Shown: positions 52,331-60,790 of the stretch, piece after piece | Layout of the letters: every line of letters starts with the position of its first letter | Numbering within the stretch: the stretch's first letter is position 1 | Source: Akkermansia muciniphila | Lineage (GTDB): Bacteria; Verrucomicrobiota; Verrucomicrobiia; Verrucomicrobiales; Akkermansiaceae | Assembly: GCF_002884975.1 (NCBI RefSeq) | Contig: NZ_PJKB01000003.1 | Coordinates: 62,001 to 126,000, forward strand | Reading direction: 5' to 3' | DNA length: 64,000 nt | Translations under genes and position numbers: made by a program | Notes under the pieces: generated by a model | What the model was told of the DNA's origin: nothing | Seen by the model: only the letters and a program-made list of their open reading frames with translations | The model's database searches: none

Positions 52331-54370
52331 TCACCCTTCCTCCTGCCCGGCGTGCCGGGTCATGACGGCGGAGCCCACCCTTTTCAGGACCAGGGCCGTG
52401 CGCGGCAGCAGGTACAGGGAAAGGTTTCCGGCTTCATCCGTGAAATGCGGCATGGAGCCGTCCTGCCGGCCAAAGCCGCCGAAGCGGGCGCCGTCCGTAT
52501 CCAGCGCCACCCTCCATTCCCCCTTCTGGGGCGCGGGCAGCACGTAATCCATGATCGCGCGGTCCCCCGACCAGTTAAACACAAACAGCAGGCCGCCGCG
52601 GTGGAACGCCATAACCTGGTTGCCCTCATCAATATTCAGCGGGAACGGCGGGGGATTATTCAGCAGGCGGGCATCCAGGGCCATGCGGACCATCGCCTGG
52701 TCAAAGGCATTCAGGAACTTGAACCTGAGGGCGGGATTATCCACCAGGGACCACTGGCGGCGGCAGTGCTCATAGGACCAGCCGTTGCCTTCACGCGGAA
52801 AATCAATCCATTCCGGATGGCCGAACTCATTGCCCATGAAATTCAGCCACCCTTCCCCGCCGGTAGCCATCGTCACCAGGCGGATCATCTTGTGCAGCGC
52901 CATGCCCCGGTCAATGACCACACTCTGCTGGTCCACGGCCATTTTCCAGTACATCTCCGCATCCATCAGGCGGAACGCCAGCGTCTTGTCCCCCACCAGG
53001 GCCTGGTCATGGCTCTCGCAATAAGCCACGTGCGGCTCTCCATAGCGCCGGTTGGTCAGCGTATGCCACATGTCGCCCATGCTCCATTCCTCGTCCTTCT
53101 TCTCCTTGAGGAGCTTGATCCAGTAATCGGGAATGCCCATGGCCAGCCTGTGGGAAAAGCCCAGTCCCCCTTCATCCACCGGACGGCACAGCCCCGGCAT
53201 GCCGGACATATCCTCCGCAATGGCGATCGCGCCCGGCCTTACCCGCTGAATCAGCGTGGAGGCCAGCTGCAAATAAGCCACGGCGTCCAGGTCCACGGAC
53301 GGACCAAAGTACGCGCCCAAATCCCCGAAGGGTTCATGCCCGCGGTGGAAATACAGCATGGACGTCACGCCGTCAAAGCGGAAGCCGTCAAAGCGGAACT
53401 CCTCCAGCCACCAGCGGACGTTGGACAGCAGGAACTCAATCACCTCATCCCGGCCGTAGTCAAAGCAGCAGGAATCCCAGTCCGGATGATGCCCGCGTTC
53501 TCCCGGCAGGAAATACATGCCGCCGGAACCGTCAAAATTGTTCAGCCCCTCCGCCTCGTTCTTCACGGCGTGGGAATGCACCACGTCCAGCAGCACGGCG
53601 ATGTTCAGGCCGTGCGCCTGGTCAATCAGGTATTTCAGGTCCTCCGGCGTGCCGAAGCGGGAGGAAGGTGCAAAGAAGGAGGAAACATGGTAGCCGAAGG
53701 AGCCGTAATAGGGATGCTCCTGAACAGCCATGAGCTGCACGGTATTATAGCCCAGCCGGGCGATGCGCGGCAGAACCTCGTCCGCAAACTCACGGTATGT
53801 ATGCACGCGCTCCTCTTCCCCGCCCATGCCCACATGCGCCTCATAAACGAACGGCACCTCTATCCGGGAAGGATCAAAGCCGTTATTCCGCCACTCATAA
53901 GGGTGTTCCGGCATCCATACCTCCCCGGCGAAATCATAAGTGGCGGGGTCCTGTACGGCCCTGGTGATCCACGCGGGAATCCGGTCCTTGCCCGTTCCGT
54001 CCGCGCCGATCACATGAACCTTCACCTTCTGCCCGTGGGCCAGCGTATCAGGCGGCAGCGTAATTTCCCACACGCCGCGCTCATTGCGCACCAGCGGGTG
54101 GCTCTCCCGGTCCCAGCCGTTGAAATCCCCCGTCAGGAACAAGCCGCGGGCGGCAGGAGCCCATTCCCGGTACGTCCATGCGCCCGTTTCCGGATCACGG
54201 TTGAGGCCGTAATAGTGGTAGCCCTGCGCATACCCTTCCAGAGAACCCGCATGCTGGTTGATCCTTTTCATCTTCAGGTCAAACAGGCGCTGGCGGTCGC
54301 GTATCTGCCGGGAATACGGCTGCAGCCATCCGTCCGCCATTACCAAACCGGGAATCGGGGGTCTTCTCAT
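52331..54370 (-). CDS. glgB: 1,4-alpha-glucan branching enzyme (GH13)
   Basis: A 679-residue enzyme introducing alpha-1,6 branches into glycogen. It resembles the eukaryote-like branching enzymes: an N-terminal CBM48 domain (YREWAPAARGLFLTGDFNGWD) and a GH13 barrel. The catalytic aspartate is in FDGFRFDGVTSML, the glutamate in IAIAEDMSGMPG, and the stabilising Asp in YCESHDQALVGD. The C-terminal sheet ends with FNWSGD. The ATG at 54370 is chosen over a TTG upstream. It stands alone; other glycogen genes are not nearby. Confidence 0.92.
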   Translation of the reverse strand: MRRPPIPGLVMADGWLQPYSRQIRDRQRLFDLKMKRINQHAGSLEGYAQGYHYYGLNRDPETGAWTYREWAPAARGLFLTGDFNGWDRESHPLVRNERGVWEITLPPDTLAHGQKVKVHVIGADGTGKDRIPAWITRAVQDPATYDFAGEVWMPEHPYEWRNNGFDPSRIEVPFVYEAHVGMGGEEERVHTYREFADEVLPRIARLGYNTVQLMAVQEHPYYGSFGYHVSSFFAPSSRFGTPEDLKYLIDQAHGLNIAVLLDVVHSHAVKNEAEGLNNFDGSGGMYFLPGERGHHPDWDSCCFDYGRDEVIEFLLSNVRWWLEEFRFDGFRFDGVTSMLYFHRGHEPFGDLGAYFGPSVDLDAVAYLQLASTLIQRVRPGAIAIAEDMSGMPGLCRPVDEGGLGFSHRLAMGIPDYWIKLLKEKKDEEWSMGDMWHTLTNRRYGEPHVAYCESHDQALVGDKTLAFRLMDAEMYWKMAVDQQSVVIDRGMALHKMIRLVTMATGGEGWLNFMGNEFGHPEWIDFPREGNGWSYEHCRRQWSLVDNPALRFKFLNAFDQAMVRMALDARLLNNPPPFPLNIDEGNQVMAFHRGGLLFVFNWSGDRAIMDYVLPAPQKGEWRVALDTDGARFGGFGRQDGSMPHFTDEAGNLSLYLLPRTALVLKRVGSAVMTRHAGQEEG

Positions 54371-54520
54371 TATCCAATGATACTCCGCCCCAATCAGCAG
54401 GGTCAAGGAGAAAGCCTGAAAGTTTCCCCAGTCATCCCAAACACGGATCTTCGCCGGCCATTATTGCTGAGTCACCTTTTCCCCTGCCCGTACGGCATGC
54501 ACGCCTTTCCCCGGTTTCCG

Positions 54521-55288
54521 TCAGCCATCCTTGCGCCACATGCACTCCTTCTTTAGCGAAACGCCCCGGAGAGCCGCCCGGTAATACGGATAAAACTCAT
54601 TTTTACGGAGGGACAGCGCCGTATTGACCTTCCGCTTGAGCCATCTCAGCCAATGGGAGGCTTCCGGACTCATGCGGAAAAAATCCTGGCGCTCCGGCAT
54701 CCATGAGCCACAGCAGTGATGAAAGCAAAAACCTCTGGAGCGGATCAGGGCGGGCTGTTCAAAAAATTCCTTGGGGTACACTTCCACCAAATCATTGCGC
54801 CAAGCCTTGCCATTCAGCAGGAATCCCGGAACTTCATTGATGAAATAATCCGTGAAGACGGTATTGTTTACAGGAAAGCAATCAGGCCTTACTTCTTCAT
54901 AAAGAGCCAGGAGCGCTTTTAACACGGGATGCCGGGGCGGCGCATAAAGAAAAGCGGTCCCCAAGGCGCAATCATACATATACCCCAGGACAAGACGCTT
55001 GCCATCCACCTTCAACTCATGCAGGGGACGGTACAGCTCCACATCCGTATCCAGATAAAATCCTCCCTCCTCCACCAAAGCCTGAAGGCGGGCAATGTCG
55101 GAGGCGAAACACCACTTCTTCTGCTTCAGGGCTCTTTTGCCGAAGGAAGAAGTTGAAACGTGTGAATTCCCTTCATTCCATTCAATCACTTCAAAATCGG
55201 GATTACATTCTCTCCATTTCTGCACATTGCGTGAAACGGCCTCAGGAACGGTTCCTCCAAACCAGCAATAATGAAGTTTGCGGATCAC
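54521..55288 (-). CDS. GT32-like glycosyltransferase
   Basis: A 255-residue glycosyltransferase with the DXD-type motif. The N-terminus MIRKLHYCWFGGTVPEAV is typical of the capsular polysaccharide/GT32 group, and EEGGFYLDTDVELYRPL contains the metal-binding DTD. Near the C-terminus a basic stretch (WLKRKVNTALSLRK) may mark a membrane-proximal region. It is the last gene of a minus-strand surface-glycan set, separated from the cytidylyltransferase fusion by a 389-bp AT-rich gap. Confidence 0.83.
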   Translation of the reverse strand: MIRKLHYCWFGGTVPEAVSRNVQKWRECNPDFEVIEWNEGNSHVSTSSFGKRALKQKKWCFASDIARLQALVEEGGFYLDTDVELYRPLHELKVDGKRLVLGYMYDCALGTAFLYAPPRHPVLKALLALYEEVRPDCFPVNNTVFTDYFINEVPGFLLNGKAWRNDLVEVYPKEFFEQPALIRSRGFCFHHCCGSWMPERQDFFRMSPEASHWLRWLKRKVNTALSLRKNEFYPYYRAALRGVSLKKECMWRKDG

Positions 55289-55677
55289 TATTTTTTAGAA
55301 TTAAGGTTGTAAAAATTATAAGTATTGCCAATGCGATGTCAATGGTAAAATTTGAAAATTAATGGGTTGAGTTCTTTTAAAGTTTGAAAAAGGGGAACAA
55401 TCGTGAAACCATGATTTTATAATTTTTCAAAAAATTAATAATAAATATATTATTTGAATTTCTTCATACAGTCAGGTGATAGTGGATTGGCAATTCGTAA
55501 AAACGTATCCGTACCCTTGAAAAGAATTAGGGCGGTCCCATGGTGAGGATATGCTAACCTGGACGAAAGACAGGGAGATTTAAGAACTCCCGGAAGCCAA
55601 ACACGCCGCGCCGTACGGAGAACATGACATGCCGCAAGGCATGCCAGACGCAAAAAGACTGAACCGGAATTGCCGCC
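55289..55677. other. AT-rich intergenic region
   Basis: About 390 bp with no supported gene, clearly richer in A and T (especially 55300-55500) than the surroundings. It lies between the fusion gene and the GT32-like gene and is likely to contain the latter's promoter. The composition change suggests horizontally acquired flanking DNA or a promoter-rich segment. Confidence 0.5.
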
Positions 55678-57033
55678 TCAGTTGATTTCCTCAACATCCC
55701 GGCCATCCCGGAATTGCCGGGTCACGTCAGCGATGAACAGGGAATCATCACGGGACATGAGCTGCATTTCATGGCGGCAGCCGTGAATCAGGCGCAGAAA
55801 CGCGGCCAGCTCATAGCGGAGGCCCTCCCCTTCAAACCGGATAAAATACTTCCGGTTCTGACGGGGATCTTCAAAGCGCACCTCAAACATTTCCGTCTTC
55901 CACCACGGGGAGGGAACATAAATATAACCCTGCGTGCCCGTGATGCACAGGTCGCCCTCCTGCTTGGCCCCAATGGCGGCCGTCGCCGTGGCTACCGCAT
56001 TGGAGTAAAGGAAATCCGCCCGTGTGAAAATATCCACGCCCGTTTCCGGCTTCCTGCAAGCGGCAAAACGGATGCGGCGGCTTTCCGTTCCCAAAAGCTT
56101 TCCTATCACAAAAACGGGATAGGCCCCCAGCTCCGTCCAGGCGCCTCCGGCCTGCGTGGGATCAAACTCCCTGCTGGAATCGTCCTCAATCAATTTGGTG
56201 AACGTGGCGTCCACCGCCTTGATGGAGCCGATGACGCCGCTTTCCGCTACGCCTATCAACTGCTGGAACGCCGGGAAAAACGCCGTTTTCAACGCTTCCA
56301 GCAGGACGCAGCCATTCCCGGCGGCAAGCAGGAACAGCTCCTCCACCTCCTCACGGGAAAGGGCCAGCGGCTTTTCACACAGCACGTGCTTTCCCTTCAG
56401 CAGGGCCCGCCTGGCCAGTTCATAATGCAGATGGTGCGGAACGGCAATGTACACGGCGTCCACCTTGTCCAGGAACTGTTCATAGTCCGTGTAATATTCC
56501 AGCAACTCATAAGACTCCGCAAAACGGCGCGCCTTTTCCCCATCACGCCCGTAAACGGCTGTTATTTCAATACCGCTGACGTATTTGGACTCCTGGAGAA
56601 AACGGCCCGCGATACGCCCGTAGCCGGCAATCCCCATATGGATAATATTATTCCGGGCGGAACGGATATCCGTGGAAGAAACGCCCTTGGTGCGCTCCAG
56701 GTAAACCACCTCGCAATGTTCGCGGAGGTAGTCGAACTTCCCCGTCCAGTCTGAACCGATCACAAAAACATCCGCCTCATACTTCTGGATGTCATGGACT
56801 TTCTGCCCTTCCAGCTCTTCCGTAATAATGAGGTCCGCCAGTCCGGTTCTCCGGACGTTCTCCACGCGCTCCGCCAAGCTTTCCATCACGTTCAGCTTGC
56901 CCCGGCTCTGGTCATAGCTGGCCGTGGTCACCCCGACGATGAGGCGGTCCCCCAGCGCCCTGGCTCTTCTGAGGAGATTGACGTGCCCGGTATGAAGCAG
57001 GTCAAACGTGCCATAGGTAATGACTGTTTTCAT
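55678..57033 (-). CDS. Cytidylyltransferase-Gfo/Idh/MocA oxidoreductase fusion
   Basis: A 451-residue two-domain protein. Residues 1-130 are a TagD-like glycerol-3-phosphate cytidylyltransferase: GTFDLLHTGHVNLL (HxGH, residues 14-17) and RTKGVSSTDIR near 114-124. From residue 132 a Gfo/Idh/MocA dehydrogenase begins with the NAD(P)-binding GIAGYGRIAG, and GKHVLCEKPLALS holds the catalytic EKP motif. It could reduce a sugar or keto-sugar to an alditol-phosphate and activate it as CDP-alditol (inference). It overlaps licD by 4 bp, so the two are translationally coupled. Confidence 0.85.
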   Translation of the reverse strand: MKTVITYGTFDLLHTGHVNLLRRARALGDRLIVGVTTASYDQSRGKLNVMESLAERVENVRRTGLADLIITEELEGQKVHDIQKYEADVFVIGSDWTGKFDYLREHCEVVYLERTKGVSSTDIRSARNNIIHMGIAGYGRIAGRFLQESKYVSGIEITAVYGRDGEKARRFAESYELLEYYTDYEQFLDKVDAVYIAVPHHLHYELARRALLKGKHVLCEKPLALSREEVEELFLLAAGNGCVLLEALKTAFFPAFQQLIGVAESGVIGSIKAVDATFTKLIEDDSSREFDPTQAGGAWTELGAYPVFVIGKLLGTESRRIRFAACRKPETGVDIFTRADFLYSNAVATATAAIGAKQEGDLCITGTQGYIYVPSPWWKTEMFEVRFEDPRQNRKYFIRFEGEGLRYELAAFLRLIHGCRHEMQLMSRDDSLFIADVTRQFRDGRDVEEIN

Positions 57034-57989
57034 GACTGGGGCGTCTCCATCTGCTTGCCGTAAACGTCAATGAAACGGTTGACCGCCGTTTCAAAAGGAA
57101 CGTGTTCCATCATATGCTTCACGGAAGGGTGCTTGAACTGGATCCGGTCCGGGTAGGACAGGTAGTCGCCATAAAAAAATTGCAGGTACTGGCGCGCATG
57201 ATTGGGCACGGAAAACTTCAATCCCTCAAAATCCATGGTGCCCAGGGGGAAGAATGTTTCATAGGAAAGATGGGTGTTTTTTGTAAAGGTGATAGCCGGG
57301 GACAGGAAAATCCCGGGGCAGTCCTTCTCCTCTCCCGGTTCCCTTCCTTCCAGAATCTCCCGGCGGATTTTCCGCTGCACCTCCTCATCCGTCAGGTTTA
57401 TCCTGTCCTTGACCAGGACGACATCCTTCTTGAAGGCGGAAAGCCGCCTGTCCAGGCTGTCATGCTGCTCCGCGTCCACAAGAGGCCCGGAATAAAAATG
57501 ATAGGGATACACGTCAATGTTGAGTGGGGTACCCTCATACCCTATCTGTAAAAAGGCATGCCGCTTCCAGGTAAACCCTTCCTCCCTGGGAAACAGGGTG
57601 GGAAGCAGCTCCAGCAGGCGGTCATACTCCGGCCTCATCATGCTTGCGTCCAGATCGTCATCCCACGGAATAAATCCCCTGTGCCGCACGGCGCCCAGCA
57701 GAGTGCCGTAATCCAGCCAGTACCTCAGGCCGTTTTCCCGGCATTTCCGTGCAAAAAGGGCCAGCAGAACGGTATTGCCATCCTGAAGCAGCCTCAGCTT
57801 GCCTGTCGCCGGGGGAACCTGGGAAACAGGATGGTTGTAAATCAGAAGGTTGCGAATATCCTCCACCTTTGCATACAGATTCATATCCTTATGTTTCCTG
57901 GTCCAGTCCGCGAACCAGTTGAAGGTTTTCCGCACACGATAAGGCAGCTTGCAGAGCACCATATATTTTATATGGTATAATTTTTCCAT
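57030..57989 (-). CDS. LicD-family phosphotransferase
   Basis: A 319-residue LicD/FKTN-family protein, which transfers phosphoalditol or phosphocholine from CDP donors to glycans. The signature GTLLGAVRHRGFIPWDDDLD lies at about residues 96-115, and DVYPYHFY follows. The ATG at 57989 gives MEKLYHI; a TTG two codons earlier is possible. The stop codon overlaps the start of the cytidylyltransferase fusion. Upstream to 58258 there is a 269-bp gap with no other gene. Confidence 0.85.
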   Translation of the reverse strand: MEKLYHIKYMVLCKLPYRVRKTFNWFADWTRKHKDMNLYAKVEDIRNLLIYNHPVSQVPPATGKLRLLQDGNTVLLALFARKCRENGLRYWLDYGTLLGAVRHRGFIPWDDDLDASMMRPEYDRLLELLPTLFPREEGFTWKRHAFLQIGYEGTPLNIDVYPYHFYSGPLVDAEQHDSLDRRLSAFKKDVVLVKDRINLTDEEVQRKIRREILEGREPGEEKDCPGIFLSPAITFTKNTHLSYETFFPLGTMDFEGLKFSVPNHARQYLQFFYGDYLSYPDRIQFKHPSVKHMMEHVPFETAVNRFIDVYGKQMETPQS

Positions 57990-58258
57990 ATTCAATCCGT
58001 TCTGAAAATTTTCACATCATCCGCTCCCCACAGCGGCCTTATTCCTTTGAAGAGAAGGCAGTATAATATACCCCCTGAACTATGCAACGTTTATTCCTTC
58101 TCTCTATCCGGCGGAAGGAGAGGAGGAGGTTCCCGCATAATACCAGAATTTCAGTCCCTTTGTGACTTTCCTACACGAGCCTGAACGGGCAAGCCATACC
58201 GGAAGACAGGGGCCGGAAACGCACCATCCAATAAACACTCATTAAGACGCCAGCAATT

Positions 58259-58849
58259 TTACAGCTTGTCCCAGGCGGAGCGTCCGTAAGCCGTATTGGG
58301 GTAGCGGTCTGCGGCCTCTTCCCAGTATTTCCGGGCCTTGTCCGGATTGTTGAGCATGGAATCGTAAATCACCCCTATCTTGTACAGGAACAGCGCCCGG
58401 TCCTCCTTGCGCCATCTTCTGGATTCCAGGCCTTCCTGAAGGACTGTTACGGAATCAGCATACCTCCGCATGTCATTCAGCAACCCGGACTCCATGAGCC
58501 AGGACCGCACCAGCCCCGGATTCTCCTTCCGGTAGCGTTCCAGCAGCTCCAGGGCTCCCTGCGCGTCTCCGGAATTCAGCATGCGCCGGGAGGCTTCCAC
58601 CAGCACTTCCTCATCCGTAGTGATGTTGGAGGAATACAGCGTCTTGGTCACCAGATCCCCCATGACAGGCAGCACGTACTTGACCACCAGCCATACTTCA
58701 AAGGCAATCACCGGAATCAGCGCGATCAGGGACTGAAGGGGGGAAAGCTCCAGGGCCTGTGCCAGAAAGGCAAAGAGCCCCAGAGGAAGCAGCGCCAGCA
58801 GCAGCCGTATAAACGTGCGCCGCGCCAGCAGCAGGATCATTTTCAACAT
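58259..58849 (-). CDS. Membrane protein with tetratricopeptide-like repeats
   Basis: A 196-residue protein with two N-terminal hydrophobic helices (residues ~10-30 and ~33-55) and a C-terminal helical part: SGDAQGALELLERYRKENPG, then RRYADSVTVLQEGLESRRW and NPDKARKYWEEAADRYPNT, which look like TPR units. The ATG at 58849 is followed by a membrane helix; an upstream in-frame start adds a short unlikely tail. The function is unknown; a scaffold in envelope assembly is possible. Confidence 0.72.
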   Translation of the reverse strand: MLKMILLLARRTFIRLLLALLPLGLFAFLAQALELSPLQSLIALIPVIAFEVWLVVKYVLPVMGDLVTKTLYSSNITTDEEVLVEASRRMLNSGDAQGALELLERYRKENPGLVRSWLMESGLLNDMRRYADSVTVLQEGLESRRWRKEDRALFLYKIGVIYDSMLNNPDKARKYWEEAADRYPNTAYGRSAWDKL

Positions 58850-58906
58850 GGCGGGATTTTTACAGGAGGGTAGAGAGGACCCGGACAAGGCCGGAAAAGA
58901 AGGAAC

Positions 58907-58945
58907 GCCTCCGCGGCCCCGCCCGGAGGGAAGGGCCGCGGAGGC
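58907..58945 (-). terminator. Hairpin terminator after the outer-membrane protein gene
   Basis: Perfect 13-bp arms GCCTCCGCGGCCC and GGGCCGCGGAGGC just beyond the minus-strand stop. The T-run is interrupted (TTCCTTCTTTT), so it is a moderate terminator. Confidence 0.7.
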
Positions 58946-58951
58946 TTCCGC

Positions 58952-59800
58952 TTAAAAGTGATAGACGGCTTCCACGCCCACGCGGATGCGGAAATCCTCA
59001 ATCGTGCTCATGCCGGTATAGCGCCTTATATCGGAGCGCGTGTTTCCGGCCCAGTCAAACTGGATGAAGGGAATGATGCGGAAGCCGCGGCTGGCGTCCA
59101 CCCCGGTCACGCGGACGGGAGCCGCCAGCTTGACGTTGAACTGGTCAAATCCGTCAACGCCCGCGCCCCAGTAGCTGGAAGAATAGCTGGTGCCGGCGCT
59201 CAACTCCAGATCCACCTTTTCATGGATCAGGCCGCTCCAGCGCTTGCCCGCGTTCAGGTCAATGCGCCAGCCTATCATGCCGTAAAAGCCGTACTGCACA
59301 TCCATGGAGCCGAAATAGCCGTGGCCCGGGTCATCATACGCCAGGCCGGCGGTTACGGACTGGGCCACGGAATGGGGGGCCTTCCCCATGTGTTTGCTCA
59401 AATAACCCGGCAGGCCGCCGTAATTGAATTCATAGCCGCCCCGGAAAGACAGGTTGGGAAGCAGCTCCTTGACGGCCTTCCAGTTGGCGTCAAAGGCCTC
59501 CTTGTCGCTCAGCAGGCCGTCGCAGAAGGCCATGTATTCCGCGCCTATTTCCTGCTTCCAGTCTTTAATCAGGTTAAGGTCCAGCTCACCGCCGATGTTG
59601 AAGACGCCGCTGCGGTTGAGCAGGGAGGAAGCCACCAGGTCCTTATAGGCATACCGGGAATCATACCCGATATGGGCCGCTCCGCTGAGCGTATCATTAT
59701 AGGAACTTGCGGGCCGGGGATCATAACCGTATCCGTCATAGGCGCCGGCGGAAACTGCGGCCAGGGCTGAGGCCGCCATGAACAGGGCTGTTGCTTTCAT
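58952..59800 (-). CDS. Predicted outer-membrane beta-barrel protein
   Basis: A 282-residue exported protein. The signal peptide MKATALFMAASALAAVSAGA is followed by alternating hydrophobic/aromatic strands (GYFGSMDVQYGFYGMIGWRI, FRIIPFIQFDWAG) and it ends in phenylalanine (VYHF), as outer-membrane barrels do. No specific family is recognised. It may be an outer-membrane channel or receptor. The lack of a neighbour in the same direction leaves it monocistronic. Confidence 0.72.
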   Translation of the reverse strand: MKATALFMAASALAAVSAGAYDGYGYDPRPASSYNDTLSGAAHIGYDSRYAYKDLVASSLLNRSGVFNIGGELDLNLIKDWKQEIGAEYMAFCDGLLSDKEAFDANWKAVKELLPNLSFRGGYEFNYGGLPGYLSKHMGKAPHSVAQSVTAGLAYDDPGHGYFGSMDVQYGFYGMIGWRIDLNAGKRWSGLIHEKVDLELSAGTSYSSSYWGAGVDGFDQFNVKLAAPVRVTGVDASRGFRIIPFIQFDWAGNTRSDIRRYTGMSTIEDFRIRVGVEAVYHF

Positions 59801-59953
59801 AATGAGCTTAACTTAATCATTTCATCCCCGTGAACGCAAGCAGAATCCCGGAGCGGCGGGGAGAAACGCCCCTCGGGGCATTCCGAAAAATTCCCCTGAA
59901 AAAAGACAGGGTCCTCTTGAAAAAAATCCCTTTTGCCCTATCATGGGGAGGTG

Positions 59954-60697
59954 ATGGACTGGAACGCTGATTTATACGAAAACAAGCATGATTTTGTGGC
60001 GGAATACGGCATGGACCTGCTCTCCAACGTGCCGGAAAACCCGGACCAGTCCATTCTGGACCTGGGCTGCGGAACCGGAACGCTCACGCATGCCCTGCTG
60101 GAAAAATCGCCCTTCGTCACAGGCATGGACGCCTCCCCGGAAATGATCATCAAGGCCCGGCAACTTTATCCCGGAATGGACTTCCGCGTGATGGACGCCT
60201 GCCGCATGCCGTGGAACGGCTGGTTTGACATCGTCTTTTCCAATGCCGCCTTCCACTGGATACCGGACCAGGGAGCCCTGCTGAAAGCCGTCTTCCGCGT
60301 CCTGAAGCCGCAGGGCAGGCTGATCTGCGAATTCGGGGCCCACCGCAACATTCTCCGCATCCGGGAGGCGTTCCAGGCCAGCCTCTTAGGGAAGGAGCTT
60401 CCGGCTAAAACCCGTTTTTACTTCCCCACCGTGGAGGAATACCAGTGTCTGCTGGAACAGGCGGGGCTGCATCCGGAAACAGTCATGGACTTTGACCGCC
60501 CCACCCCGCTGAAAGACGGTCCGGACGGTTTGCGCAACTGGGCGCGCCAGTTCTTCTGGGCGGATCTGAAGGACCGTCATGAAAAAAGGCGCATCCGGAT
60601 TTTTGAGGAAATGGAAGCGGCCCTGCGGAATGAACTGTGGGACGGTTCCCAATGGGTGGCGGACTACCGCCGCATCAGGGTGACAGCCGTCAAATGA
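59954..60697 (+). CDS. Class I SAM-dependent methyltransferase
   Basis: A 247-residue methyltransferase resembling trans-aconitate 2-methyltransferase. Motif I is ILDLGCGTGTLTHALL, and the segment FDIVFSNAAFHWIPDQ is the conserved post-I/motif IV area. The ATG at 59954 follows GGGGAGG closely; a GTG one codon earlier is also possible. The substrate is not readable from sequence. It stands alone before the UGPase operon. Confidence 0.88.
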   Translation: MDWNADLYENKHDFVAEYGMDLLSNVPENPDQSILDLGCGTGTLTHALLEKSPFVTGMDASPEMIIKARQLYPGMDFRVMDACRMPWNGWFDIVFSNAAFHWIPDQGALLKAVFRVLKPQGRLICEFGAHRNILRIREAFQASLLGKELPAKTRFYFPTVEEYQCLLEQAGLHPETVMDFDRPTPLKDGPDGLRNWARQFFWADLKDRHEKRRIRIFEEMEAALRNELWDGSQWVADYRRIRVTAVK

Positions 60698-60790
60698 GGC
60701 AGCCGCCTCCCGCACGGAAGCTTCCGCCTGGGCCGGGCGCGCTTATATAATGCTTGAGCCTCCACCGGGCATTTTGTACAAAAGCCGCCA

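Noticed and set aside
55450-55653. 67-residue gene in the AT-rich gap
   Set aside because: Short, no start context, no recognisable pattern.
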